64,000 nucleotides of DNA. Origin: Chloroflexota bacterium (GTDB lineage: Bacteria; Chloroflexota; UBA11872). The notes beneath the pieces were generated by a model. The model was not told where the DNA came from. It searched no databases and saw only the letters and a program-made list of their open reading frames with translations. Location of the stretch: the NCBI GenBank assembly GCA_026707585.1, contig JAPOWQ010000049.1, forward strand, positions 121,669-185,668. The letters run 5' to 3'. Positions 40,839 through 49,191 of this stretch are shown here, one piece after another. The translations under genes were made by a program, and so were the position numbers. Numbering within the stretch: the stretch's first letter is position 1; each line of letters begins with the position of its first letter.

Positions 40839-41180
40839 ACCCAACGGATCGGCAAGCCCCCAACGCGCTCCGCCTCAAACCGCGCCGACGAAGCGGTCGG
40901 CAAGCACCGCGGGACCCGGCTTTCATACCGTCGGGGCTGGGGCCGTTAGCCTGACCGGCCAGCAGGCGTGGACGGAACGCGGCATACCGCGCGCGACCTC
41001 ATATTCACCGACGTGTCGCAGCGTTCGCTTGAGCGCCTATTCTTGTCCTTTGCCGGAAGGGCCTGCGTGCTATCCCAGTTATCGCGGCGTCCAGGGCACC
41101 GGGATCAAAGGAGCCAGCCCTTGAAACCTACCCATAAGACGTCCGAATAACCATCCCGGAATCGCAGACTGAGCAACGCC
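40839..41180 (+). other. 342-bp spacer between the two permease pairs
   Basis: No substantial gene is seen. A minute frame at 41121-41150 (TTG start, 9 codons, MKPTHKTSE) follows AAAGGAG at 41107-41113 at normal spacing; it could be a leader peptide for copy 2 or chance. The spacer shows no obvious similarity to the ATPase 3' end that precedes copy 1. Confidence 0.4.
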
Positions 41181-42029
41181 TTGTTGAGCGCCAGCAACCT
41201 CCAGATTCGTGGCGAGTTCTGGGCCTTTCTCGCGCTCGCGAGGAAGGGCTGGAGGATTGACCGCCGTCACCCCTTCTTCTTGACGGCCAGCCTGATCGGA
41301 ATGCTGCAGTGGGTCTTGCCCATTGTGCTCGCAACCATCGCACTTGCCGGGCCAGACAACGCCGGCCTCGACAACTTCTCGCGGTTGGCCGGGACAGACG
41401 CCTACCTTGCCTACTCGGTCATTGGCGCAACGACATTTCTGTGGACCAGCTGGCTTACGGCGGAACTCGCCAACAATCTCCGCTTTGACAGAAGTCTTGG
41501 AACACTGCCCACCATTTGGGCAACGACGACGACGCGCTTCGTTCTGATCGTAGGCGGAGCGATCGGACGCACGTTTACACCGTCAGTCATGGCGGTTGGG
41601 ACGTTCAGCCTTGCATGGGCCCTGTTTCGCTTCCCACTGGAGCCCAGCGTCGGTCCCGCACTGGCCCTGCTTGTTTGCAGCGGGATGGCGACCATTGCAG
41701 TTGCCTTGCCCTGGGCGGCCATTCTGCTCAGATACCGCGAGGGATACCTCGTGGTGCAGCTATTCGTTATGGGGGCCGGCATTCTGGCCGGCATTGCCTA
41801 TCCCGTAGCTGTGCTTCCAGGCTGGGCCCAATGGCTCTCAGCGCTCCTTCCTCCAACCTGGATGATCCGCGGTCTTCGCAGTGCGCTCATTTTTAGCGAC
41901 CTGCGGGATGTCGTGCTCGCCTGCGCCGTACTGCTTGCCATGGCATTGGTCTATGGCGCCGCCGGCCTTGTGCTGCTGCACATCATGGATAGAGCCGCTC
42001 GGGCCAAGGGCGAACTGGAGTGGATGTAG
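41181..42029 (+). CDS. ABC-2 permease A, copy 2 (tandem duplicate)
   Basis: 282 residues from TTG 41181. It is colinear with copy 1 from the first residue to the last with no visible gap. Shared stretches include VLPIVLATIALAGP, GILAGIAYPV and AARAKGELEWM. Substitutions are scattered, so the duplication is not recent and both copies have been kept open. It abuts permease B copy 2. It lacks its own ATPase gene. Confidence 0.88.
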   Translation: MLSASNLQIRGEFWAFLALARKGWRIDRRHPFFLTASLIGMLQWVLPIVLATIALAGPDNAGLDNFSRLAGTDAYLAYSVIGATTFLWTSWLTAELANNLRFDRSLGTLPTIWATTTTRFVLIVGGAIGRTFTPSVMAVGTFSLAWALFRFPLEPSVGPALALLVCSGMATIAVALPWAAILLRYREGYLVVQLFVMGAGILAGIAYPVAVLPGWAQWLSALLPPTWMIRGLRSALIFSDLRDVVLACAVLLAMALVYGAAGLVLLHIMDRAARAKGELEWM

Positions 42030-42860
42030 ATGGCTGGATTCGGTTCTGAAGCCTCGGCGATTCTGAGAGCCTGCCTTGGCCATGCTCGCGCCGAGTGGTT
42101 GGAAACCGCGCGCTTCAAGGCCATGTGGCTCTATCAGATCGGTTGGGCGTTTCTGTTCTTCGTGCCCCTCGCGCTCGCTGGCGCGGCGTTCGGCGACGCC
42201 GGCTTCGAGGCCAGCGGCGGCGGCCAGAGTTTTCTGGCCTACGCAGTCACCGGCTATGTCGCGCTCAACGTTGCCATAGGCGCCCTCTGGCGCGGTGTGG
42301 AATTCCTCCGACGGTCCAACCTGACGGGCACGCTGGCGCACGTCTGGGTGACCGAAGCGCCGCGCTGGACGGCCCTGGTTGGCGCCACGACCGTCAACGT
42401 TGGCTTTGCATTGTTCCAGAGCCTGCTTGTGCTCCTGTTCGTCAGCACGCTGTTTCGCGGCCACGGCTTCGCCATCTCCATGGCGGCGATCGCCGCCGTG
42501 CTCGTCACGCTGGTCGCATTCTTCGGCATGGGTCTTGGCTTCGCTGGCCTCGGGCTTGTCGCAAGGGGCGCGCAGTTGCCCAGTGCACTCAGCGCACTGG
42601 CTATGGTCATGGCCGGCAGCAGCTATCCGATCGCCATCCTCCCCTGGAGCGTGCGCTGGATCACCTACGTCAATCCGTACACGTACGTGATCGATCTCCT
42701 GCGCACGACGACGATCGGAACTCAGCCGCTGTTTCCAATTGGAATTGAGTTCCTGATAGTTGGCGCCATCGCCCTTGCAAGTGTGGCTGGTGGAGCCTGG
42801 GCCTACGCCCGGTGCGAGCGCATTGCCATCCAGCGTGGGCTGGTCGGCCTACACGCCTAG
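42030..42860 (+). CDS. ABC-2 permease B, copy 2 (tandem duplicate)
   Basis: 276 residues from ATG 42030, the same length as copy 1. Shared blocks include GDAGFEASGGGQSFLA, YPIAILPWSVRWI and ERIAIQRGLVGLHA (Leu-Ile swap in copy 1). Hydrophobic segments match those of copy 1. The last 12 nt overlap the 3' end of the convergent asnB gene. It is probably assembled with permease A copy 2, and cross-pairing with copy 1 proteins is possible. Confidence 0.88.
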   Translation: MAGFGSEASAILRACLGHARAEWLETARFKAMWLYQIGWAFLFFVPLALAGAAFGDAGFEASGGGQSFLAYAVTGYVALNVAIGALWRGVEFLRRSNLTGTLAHVWVTEAPRWTALVGATTVNVGFALFQSLLVLLFVSTLFRGHGFAISMAAIAAVLVTLVAFFGMGLGFAGLGLVARGAQLPSALSALAMVMAGSSYPIAILPWSVRWITYVNPYTYVIDLLRTTTIGTQPLFPIGIEFLIVGAIALASVAGGAWAYARCERIAIQRGLVGLHA

Positions 42861-44726
42861 CGCGTGCCCAGCCCACAGCCCGTCACCCCAGCGTTTCGCT
42901 ACGTAGATCGCCCACGGCGCCGTCCAGTGCCGCCGCCCGGCCAGGAATTCGTTCCACATGGATGCCACGACGTCGGGATCCAATGCATCGCCGACCGGTC
43001 CGCCCATCGACGACTCGCGCATCACCGACTCAACCTCGGAACGCAGGGCACCGCGCATCCACTGATCCAGCGGCAGGCTGAAACCCTGCTTCTTGCGGCG
43101 CAGCGCGTGCGGCGGGAGCTCGCGTCCAAGTGCCCGTGCCAGCAGCGGCTTCGGCCCCGGCCCCCGGCGTTTCACGTCATCCCCCAAAGCCAGCACCGTC
43201 TCCACCAGTTCGTGATCTAGCAGCGGCTCACGAATCTCCAGCCCCTGCGCCATCCCCATCACGTCCGTGTCACGCAGCAAGACGTTGCGCATGTAGACGT
43301 CCATCTCAGCAAACGCCACCCGGTTGAACGGACTGGCCGCAGGCGGTGCCGGATCGAACGCCTGCGCCTCGGTTGAAGTCAACGCCTGGATCTCGGTCCG
43401 GCTGAAAAGCTGACGCGTTGCGAGCTCGGCGGGAAGCGTGGGGTCGGAACGTGCCAGCCAGCCATCCACCCGCCGTATCCGCGACGACACCGGAGCGGTG
43501 CGGCGCAGCCCTGCGCCGGCGATCCGACCGACCTGCGGCGGTACGAATCGCCGCACCCGGCGCAGCCAGGGCGCAATCCTGAATGACGGGTACCCACCGA
43601 AAACCTCATCGCCCCCGATGCCCGACAGCACGGCCGTAAGACCTGCCCCCCGCGCCGCTTGTGCCACCAGGTAGATATTCAGCCCATCGAAGGTGGGCTG
43701 GTCCATCGCCGCAAATAACGCATCCAGGCTGTCCCGCGCGTCCTCCGGGCCAAGAATGGTTTCCACGTGCTCGGTTCCGAACTGTGCGGACGACGCCCGC
43801 ATCGCGTCCCGCTCCGAGAAGCACGGGTCGTCGAACACCGCGGACACGGTTCGCAGCGGACGGTCCGCATCCCGCGCGGCCAGCGCCGTCACCGTCGCCG
43901 AATCGATGCCACCGCTAAGCAACACGCCCAGCGGGGCGTCGCTGACCAGCCGTCGCTGCACGGCCTGTCCCAAGCGCTGGCGGACCGCATCAGCCGCCGT
44001 GGCTCTGCCCAGGCTGTTCTCCGAGCGGCGGGCGACCTGTTCCCGCAGGTCCCAGTAGCGCCGTGTCTGAAACGTTCGCCCATTGAATTCGCGAGCCGTT
44101 CCGGGCGGCAGGACGTCGACCCCTTCGATCAGCGTCCCTGGCTCCCTTGCCGCGCCAAGTGACAGGTAACCCGCAAGGCCGGCCGGCGAGAGCCTCGGTT
44201 CCGCGAAACCGCCCGCCAGCATCGCCCGAATCTCGGAGGCGAACGCTACCTGGCTCCCGGTCACGGCCGTATACAGCGGCTTCACACCCAGCCGGTCCCG
44301 CGCCAGCACCAGTCGGCCCGCTCGCGCATCCCAGATCGCGAAGGCGAACATCCCCGCGAACCGCTCCAGGCAGTCCACACCCCACTCGTCGTAGCCGTGT
44401 AGCACGACCTCCGTATCGGTACCGGTTCGAAAAGTGTGGCCGCGGGCGCTGAGTTGCCGGCGAAGCTCCCGAAAGTTGTAGACCTCACCGTTGAAGACGA
44501 TGACGCTTCCGGTCTGCGGGTTACACATGGGCTGAGCGCCGCGCGCGCTCAGATCCTGCACGGCCAGGCGGCGTGCGCCCAACGCCAGCGTTCCGTACGG
44601 CGCCCGCAGATCCACCACCGCACCACCGTCTGGACCCCGATGTGCCATCGCCTTGGTCGCAGCGGTTACGTCGGCGCGCGCCGACCGGTCGCTGTCCCAA
44701 ATCCATGCCCCGGCTATTCCACACAC
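42849..44726 (-). CDS. asnB: Asparagine synthase (glutamine-hydrolysing), AsnB type
   Basis: 625 residues. Class II amidotransferase domain with nucleophile Cys2 (MCGIAGAWIW), MAHRGPDGG and FNGEVYNFRELRRQL. The synthetase domain has the PP-loop GVLLSGGIDSATVTALAA, SGIGGDEVFGGYPSFR and LEIREPLLDHELVE. Such AsnB paralogues are frequent in polysaccharide clusters, where they may amidate sugars or glycans (family knowledge). It is convergent with the permeases and divergent from the methyltransferase gene. Confidence 0.93.
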   Translation of the reverse strand: MCGIAGAWIWDSDRSARADVTAATKAMAHRGPDGGAVVDLRAPYGTLALGARRLAVQDLSARGAQPMCNPQTGSVIVFNGEVYNFRELRRQLSARGHTFRTGTDTEVVLHGYDEWGVDCLERFAGMFAFAIWDARAGRLVLARDRLGVKPLYTAVTGSQVAFASEIRAMLAGGFAEPRLSPAGLAGYLSLGAAREPGTLIEGVDVLPPGTAREFNGRTFQTRRYWDLREQVARRSENSLGRATAADAVRQRLGQAVQRRLVSDAPLGVLLSGGIDSATVTALAARDADRPLRTVSAVFDDPCFSERDAMRASSAQFGTEHVETILGPEDARDSLDALFAAMDQPTFDGLNIYLVAQAARGAGLTAVLSGIGGDEVFGGYPSFRIAPWLRRVRRFVPPQVGRIAGAGLRRTAPVSSRIRRVDGWLARSDPTLPAELATRQLFSRTEIQALTSTEAQAFDPAPPAASPFNRVAFAEMDVYMRNVLLRDTDVMGMAQGLEIREPLLDHELVETVLALGDDVKRRGPGPKPLLARALGRELPPHALRRKKQGFSLPLDQWMRGALRSEVESVMRESSMGGPVGDALDPDVVASMWNEFLAGRRHWTAPWAIYVAKRWGDGLWAGHALGV

Positions 44727-44826
44727 GCCGGCCGCCTTCGTAGGATGTATAGGAGTCAGCCGCGCGCGGCTGCCAGGGCGGGGCGCCAGGAAGTGCAGCG
44801 GCCAATCGGACGCCCTGGAGGCCGCA

Positions 44827-45573
44827 TTGCAACTGCGTGCACGGCAGATCGAATTCTATGCGTCGCTCGACGCCGAGGATGAGATCGAACGGCCCCGTCA
44901 CTACCCGCGCACCGTGCGCTTCCTCCTTGAGGAAAAGCTGCGCCGAGCGCTCGCGCTTTTGCAGCCAGTCGCATCAGCCGACGCCCTCTGCGTCTGCGGC
45001 GGATCGGGCATGGACGCCGAGTGGCTGGCACGGCTCGGGATCCGCCCGACAGTTCTCGATCTTTCGCCTCACGCACTGGCGCGTACACGCGTTCGCGCCC
45101 GGCGACGTGGGTTCGAGACCGCGCTCGTTCGTGGTGATGCGGCCCGACTCCCCTTCAGCGACCAGAGCTTTGGTCTGACGCTGGTCCACGACGGCCTGCA
45201 CCACCTTGCTGACCCATATCGCGCCCTGGATGAGATGGCGCGGGTGGCGCGCCACGAACTCGTGGTGATGGAACCGGCCCATGCGGCCCTGACCCGGCTG
45301 GCCGTGGCACTTGGACTCGCCGCTGATGTCGAACCAGCCGGCAACGTGGTCCGTCGACTCAACGCCCGCCACGTTCGGGCGCGTATTCGCGCAGCCGGCT
45401 GGCGACGCGTGCGCTCGGCCCGCGACCTCGTCTACTACCAGCGCTGGACATTTCCAATCTATCGACTCGCCAACCGAGACTCCATCTTTACGGTAGTCGT
45501 CCTCGCGTACCGCCTGCTGAACCTCGCGGTTGGACGCTGGGGGAACTCGCTGAAGGTCGTGGCACGGCGCTAG
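44827..45573 (+). CDS. SAM-dependent methyltransferase (type 11)
   Basis: 248 residues from TTG 44827. The frame is open far upstream, into the asnB start on the other strand, but no ATG or GTG lies close to the homologous part, so the start is uncertain. SAM-binding region ADALCVCGGSGMDAEWLA, then TVLDLSPHAL, VRGDAARLPFSDQSFGL and HDGLHHLADPYRALDEMARV are typical. Probably methylates a sugar or lipid carrier in the glycan pathway (inference from context). The GT4 gene starts 11 nt later. Confidence 0.8.
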   Translation: MQLRARQIEFYASLDAEDEIERPRHYPRTVRFLLEEKLRRALALLQPVASADALCVCGGSGMDAEWLARLGIRPTVLDLSPHALARTRVRARRRGFETALVRGDAARLPFSDQSFGLTLVHDGLHHLADPYRALDEMARVARHELVVMEPAHAALTRLAVALGLAADVEPAGNVVRRLNARHVRARIRAAGWRRVRSARDLVYYQRWTFPIYRLANRDSIFTVVVLAYRLLNLAVGRWGNSLKVVARR

Positions 45574-45584
45574 CCGGAGCTGCT

Positions 45585-46811
45585 ATGCGCGTGGTCGTGC
45601 TCGGCATCAATTACCCGCCCGAGGTGGCAGGTATCGCGCCCCAGACCGCCGCGCTCTGCCGCCATCTCGCCGCGCGAGGCGACGAGGTTGTCATGCTGAC
45701 CGCCAAGCCTCACTACCCGGCCTGGCGTGTTAGTACCAGCCACCGCCAGTCTGGATTCATACGCCAGGCGCTCGACGGCGTGCGGGTGCTTCGCCTGCCG
45801 TCCTACATCCCGGCGCGGCCTGGCTCGCTCATCCGTCGGCTTCTCTACGACGGCTCGTTTGCCCTGGTCGCTGGTCTCACGGCTCTCGTGCTACCCCGCG
45901 CCGACGTGTACCTCTACGTCGGTGCGCAGCCGGCCCTCGCGGTCGCCACCGCTCTCGTTGCTCGAATCCGACGTCGGCCCTGGGTCGCCAAAGTCGCGGA
46001 CTTGGCGGTCAACGCCGGGGCCGCCGTGGCATTGATTCGAAACCCGACGCTGGTGAGCGTGCTGCGCACGGTCGAGTACGCAACCTACAAGCGTGCTGAC
46101 GTCGTGCTCCTTCTCACCGAGGGCTTCGCCGAGGAATTGCTCCGGCACGGGCTGAGTGAACAGCAGCTGCAGGTCGTCCGCGACTCCGAGGACTTGGCCG
46201 ATCTCACGCCGACGACGAGCCGTAGCGAAACCCGGCGGCGGCACGGTCTTGACCCAGATCGGCCCCTCATCACACATATCGGCAACATTGGCCGCAAGCA
46301 GGGTCTGCAGGTCGCCGCCCAGGCCGCCAGCGAAGATCGGACGGGCGCCTGCTGGCTTCTCGTGGGTGATGGGCCCGAGCGACCAGCCATCGAGCGCTCG
46401 GCATCCGCAGCCCGCATGCGCGTTCTGCCCTTTCTCTCGCGGCCGGACCTGGCGGACCTTCTGGCCGCGTCGGATGTGGCGCTGCTTACTCAGCGCCGCC
46501 GGGTAATCGATGCAGTCGTGCCCTCGAAGCTCGTCACCTACATGGCCGCCGGCCTTCCAGTCATAGCTTCCGTGCACACGAGCAGCGAAGCCGCTCGCCT
46601 GATTCGCCGAGCTCATTGCGGTCTCGTTGTCGAGCCAGAAGTGCCCGCCTTGCTTCGAGCTGCCACAGCCAGCTTGCTGGCCGACCCGGATCGTCGCCGG
46701 CAGCTTGGTGCTGCGGGACGCGCGTTCGCCGAAATCGAATTCGACCGCTCCAAAGTCGTCGCCAGGCAAGCGACGATTCTCGACTCGCTCGCCGGCCTGT
46801 CCCATCGCTGA
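45585..46811 (+). CDS. Glycosyltransferase family 4
   Basis: 408 residues. The N-terminal Rossmann half has VVVLGINYPPEVAGIAPQT and HLAARGDEVVMLTAKPHYP, the pattern of WcaI/WbuB-type GT-B enzymes. The C-terminal donor half has ITHIGNIGRKQGLQ, LVGDGPERPAIE and PSKLVTYMAAGLPVIAS. It transfers a nucleotide-activated sugar to a growing glycan. Its stop TGA overlaps the next gene's ATG by one base. Confidence 0.9.
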   Translation: MRVVVLGINYPPEVAGIAPQTAALCRHLAARGDEVVMLTAKPHYPAWRVSTSHRQSGFIRQALDGVRVLRLPSYIPARPGSLIRRLLYDGSFALVAGLTALVLPRADVYLYVGAQPALAVATALVARIRRRPWVAKVADLAVNAGAAVALIRNPTLVSVLRTVEYATYKRADVVLLLTEGFAEELLRHGLSEQQLQVVRDSEDLADLTPTTSRSETRRRHGLDPDRPLITHIGNIGRKQGLQVAAQAASEDRTGACWLLVGDGPERPAIERSASAARMRVLPFLSRPDLADLLAASDVALLTQRRRVIDAVVPSKLVTYMAAGLPVIASVHTSSEAARLIRRAHCGLVVEPEVPALLRAATASLLADPDRRRQLGAAGRAFAEIEFDRSKVVARQATILDSLAGLSHR

Positions 46812-47875
46812 TGGCGCAGTCCGTGAATGACCAGGACGACCGTTCCGAGGAGGCGGACCAGGCATTTGCCGGTCGCCCCGTACTGGTTACCGGCGGCGCG
46901 TCCTTCATCGGCGCCCACCTGGTCGACGCGCTGGTCGCCATGAACGCCCGGGTTCATGTGGTTGACGATCTGAGCAGCGGCAAGCTCGCCAACATCCGTC
47001 GGCACATCGACTCCGGCACGATCGAGTTCGTGCAGGCCGACCTGCTGGACCCTCGCGTTGCAGCCGAATCCGTTGCCGGCATGCACACCGTCTTTCATCT
47101 CGCCGCCAATCACGGCGGACGCGGCTACGTTGACCTTCACCAGGCCGACTGCGCAACGAATCTCCTCCTCGATGGCGTCGTGTTCCGAGCCTGCCGCCGC
47201 GCTGGTGTCGACAAGGTCGTCTACGCCTCGTCCGGTTGCGTCTACCCGAACCATCTGCAAGCCGACCCAACGGAACGGCTGTTTCTCACCGAGGACCAGG
47301 TCGGTCCGCCCTACGACGCCGACAACATGTACGGGTGGGCCAAGCTCATGGGCGAACTGAGTCTCCGTGCCTACTACCTCGACTACGGACTCAAGTCGGT
47401 GTCCTGCCGCTACTTCACCGTCTACGGCCCGCGCGGCCACGAAAACCACGCGGTCATGGCCATGATCGCCCGCGCCTTCATTCGCCAGGATCCGTTCGAG
47501 GTCTGGGGATCCGGCCGCCAGGTGCGCAACTGGACCTACGTGAGCGACGTCGTGGACGGCACCCTCCGGGCCGCCGCCCGTATCGACGACGCCCGCGCCG
47601 TCAACCTCGGCACCCGCGAACGCATCCGCGTAATTGACGCGGCGCGCCAGGTACTGCGGCAGATTGGGCACCAGCCAGACATTCGCGTGCGCCACGACCT
47701 GCCCACCGGCCCCATGAACCGAGTCGCCGACCCGTCGCTGGCCGAGCGGGCGCTGGATTGGACACCCCGGATTCGCTTCACGGACGGGCTACGTAGAACG
47801 ATCGACTGGTACCTCCGCACCCACCGTCGGGACGAAGTCTCCGCCCTGCTCCCACACCTGCTTACGGAGCGCTAA
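46811..47875 (+). CDS. NAD-dependent nucleotide-sugar epimerase/dehydratase
   Basis: Extended short-chain dehydrogenase, 354 residues from ATG 46811. The frame is open upstream, but the homology begins at VLVTGGASFIGAHLVDALV (NAD-binding GxxGxxG). Substrate and catalytic motifs SSGCVYP and YGWAKLMGE (YxxxK) are present, followed by SCRYFTVYGPRGHENHAV. Substrate probably a UDP- or GDP-sugar. Translationally coupled to the GT4 gene. Confidence 0.9.
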   Translation: MAQSVNDQDDRSEEADQAFAGRPVLVTGGASFIGAHLVDALVAMNARVHVVDDLSSGKLANIRRHIDSGTIEFVQADLLDPRVAAESVAGMHTVFHLAANHGGRGYVDLHQADCATNLLLDGVVFRACRRAGVDKVVYASSGCVYPNHLQADPTERLFLTEDQVGPPYDADNMYGWAKLMGELSLRAYYLDYGLKSVSCRYFTVYGPRGHENHAVMAMIARAFIRQDPFEVWGSGRQVRNWTYVSDVVDGTLRAAARIDDARAVNLGTRERIRVIDAARQVLRQIGHQPDIRVRHDLPTGPMNRVADPSLAERALDWTPRIRFTDGLRRTIDWYLRTHRRDEVSALLPHLLTER

Positions 47876-48045
47876 CCGCGCACCGGGTTAGTTGGCGCTG
47901 CGACGCCAGACCAACCACGAGCGGGCGGCTAACGACGTACGTTCAGATCGGCGGACCGCTGGCGCTGCTGGGCACGGCGCCTGCGATCTGGTTTGGCGGT
48001 CCGGCAGGCGGAATCGCCCTTGCGCTCGTCCCGCTGATCCTGCTG

Positions 48046-49191
48046 ATGCGGCGCGCACTCTGGCTTCCTGTCGCGCCGCGAGCCTCAGAAAAGCTCCTGC
48101 TGGCCTGCGCGCTCTGGACAGGCGTGACCGCCTTGGCTGTAAGCGATTGGCAGGTCGCGGCACCCAAACTGTTCGGAGTGCTGCTGGGACTTTCCCTTGC
48201 ATACCTCATCAGCGTCGACACGCCTTCAAGCGGGCGGGTCCACCTGCTTTGGCTGGGCCTTGCAATTGGAATGGCAAGCCTAATCACCATCGCCGCCTTG
48301 TTCCTCACAGAGTGGCCGCAGCGCAAACTTCTACCGCTGGATGGTCTCTACACCCTGCTGCCGATGGGCCCGCGCGTAGTGGACCACGGCGGCCGGCTTG
48401 GTGGAATCGGCCCCAATCAGATCGGCGGTTCACTGGCCCTGCTTGTGCCGCTGACCCTGGCGCTATCGCTGAACCGAACTGAGACCAGGCGAATCGTCTG
48501 CACCGTCGCTGCCTTGGTGTTGGTCTACGCACTTGCCGTTCTCTTGCTCACGCAGTCGCGCAGTGCCTATGTCGGAGCAGTGGTTGGTCAGGCCCTGGTT
48601 GGCTGGTGGTGGCTGAGACAGCGCGCGTGGTTTCGTCGACATCCGTGGGCTCTCATGGCGATTAACGCGACCGTGAGCCTTGCTGTGGTGGGCCTGCTCG
48701 CGGCCACGGCTTTCACCTGGCTGGCCCCGTTCGACTCAACCACGGACACCCTGAAGGGCCGTCTCACAATCTGGTCGGTCAGCACTCTCCTGATTGGCGA
48801 ACACCTTTACACGGGCGTCGGGCCGGGCCACTTCTCGCTGGCGCTCAAGTCCACGTTTCCCCAGCTCAGCGCGTCGGTCGCCCCGTACGTGCCGCATGCC
48901 CACAACCTCATTCTGCAGACGCTCCTGGACCTGGGTCTTACTGCGGCCGTTCTTCTAGGCACTCTCATCGCCGTCGCTCTGCGCGGTCTCATCACAGTGG
49001 CGCGAGCGGCGGACGACAGCTCGCGACAACTGCTGGCCGTAGGCCTGATTGGTTCGCTGGCAGCCTTCTTCGTCTACGGTCTCACAGACACCATCGCGCC
49101 CGGCGCACGCGGCGGGCTGCCGTTTTGGTTGGTGCTCGGCCTGGCTGTGGCCTGTGCCCGTCCGGCCCGCCGTCACCGGCACCCAGGGTGA
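48046..49191 (+). CDS. O-antigen ligase / Wzy-like polymerase membrane protein
   Basis: 381 residues from ATG 48046, with about nine hydrophobic segments. QSRSAYVGAVVGQALVGW and GRLTIWSVSTLLIGEHLYTGVGPGHF (split here over the loop) match the Wzy_C/WaaL region. HAHNLILQTLLDLGL is the conserved periplasmic loop with His. The frame stays open upstream to at least 47881 and encodes one more membrane-like segment (about 47941-48045), but contains no ATG, GTG or TTG. The true start may thus be non-canonical or the 5' end may be shifted. It joins the GT2 gene by a GTGA overlap. Confidence 0.8.
   Translation: MRRALWLPVAPRASEKLLLACALWTGVTALAVSDWQVAAPKLFGVLLGLSLAYLISVDTPSSGRVHLLWLGLAIGMASLITIAALFLTEWPQRKLLPLDGLYTLLPMGPRVVDHGGRLGGIGPNQIGGSLALLVPLTLALSLNRTETRRIVCTVAALVLVYALAVLLLTQSRSAYVGAVVGQALVGWWWLRQRAWFRRHPWALMAINATVSLAVVGLLAATAFTWLAPFDSTTDTLKGRLTIWSVSTLLIGEHLYTGVGPGHFSLALKSTFPQLSASVAPYVPHAHNLILQTLLDLGLTAAVLLGTLIAVALRGLITVARAADDSSRQLLAVGLIGSLAAFFVYGLTDTIAPGARGGLPFWLVLGLAVACARPARRHRHPG

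Noticed and set aside
40968..41150. A 60-codon frame in the permease spacer
   Set aside because: No ribosome site at its start and no similarity to known proteins. Only the last nine codons, from TTG 41121, have a plausible ribosome site.
47892..48482. A 196-codon plus-strand frame starting at TTG 47892
   Set aside because: It runs out of frame with the ligase-like membrane protein and has Arg/Ala/Pro shadow composition. It is mentioned only because its TTG bears on the start of the real gene.
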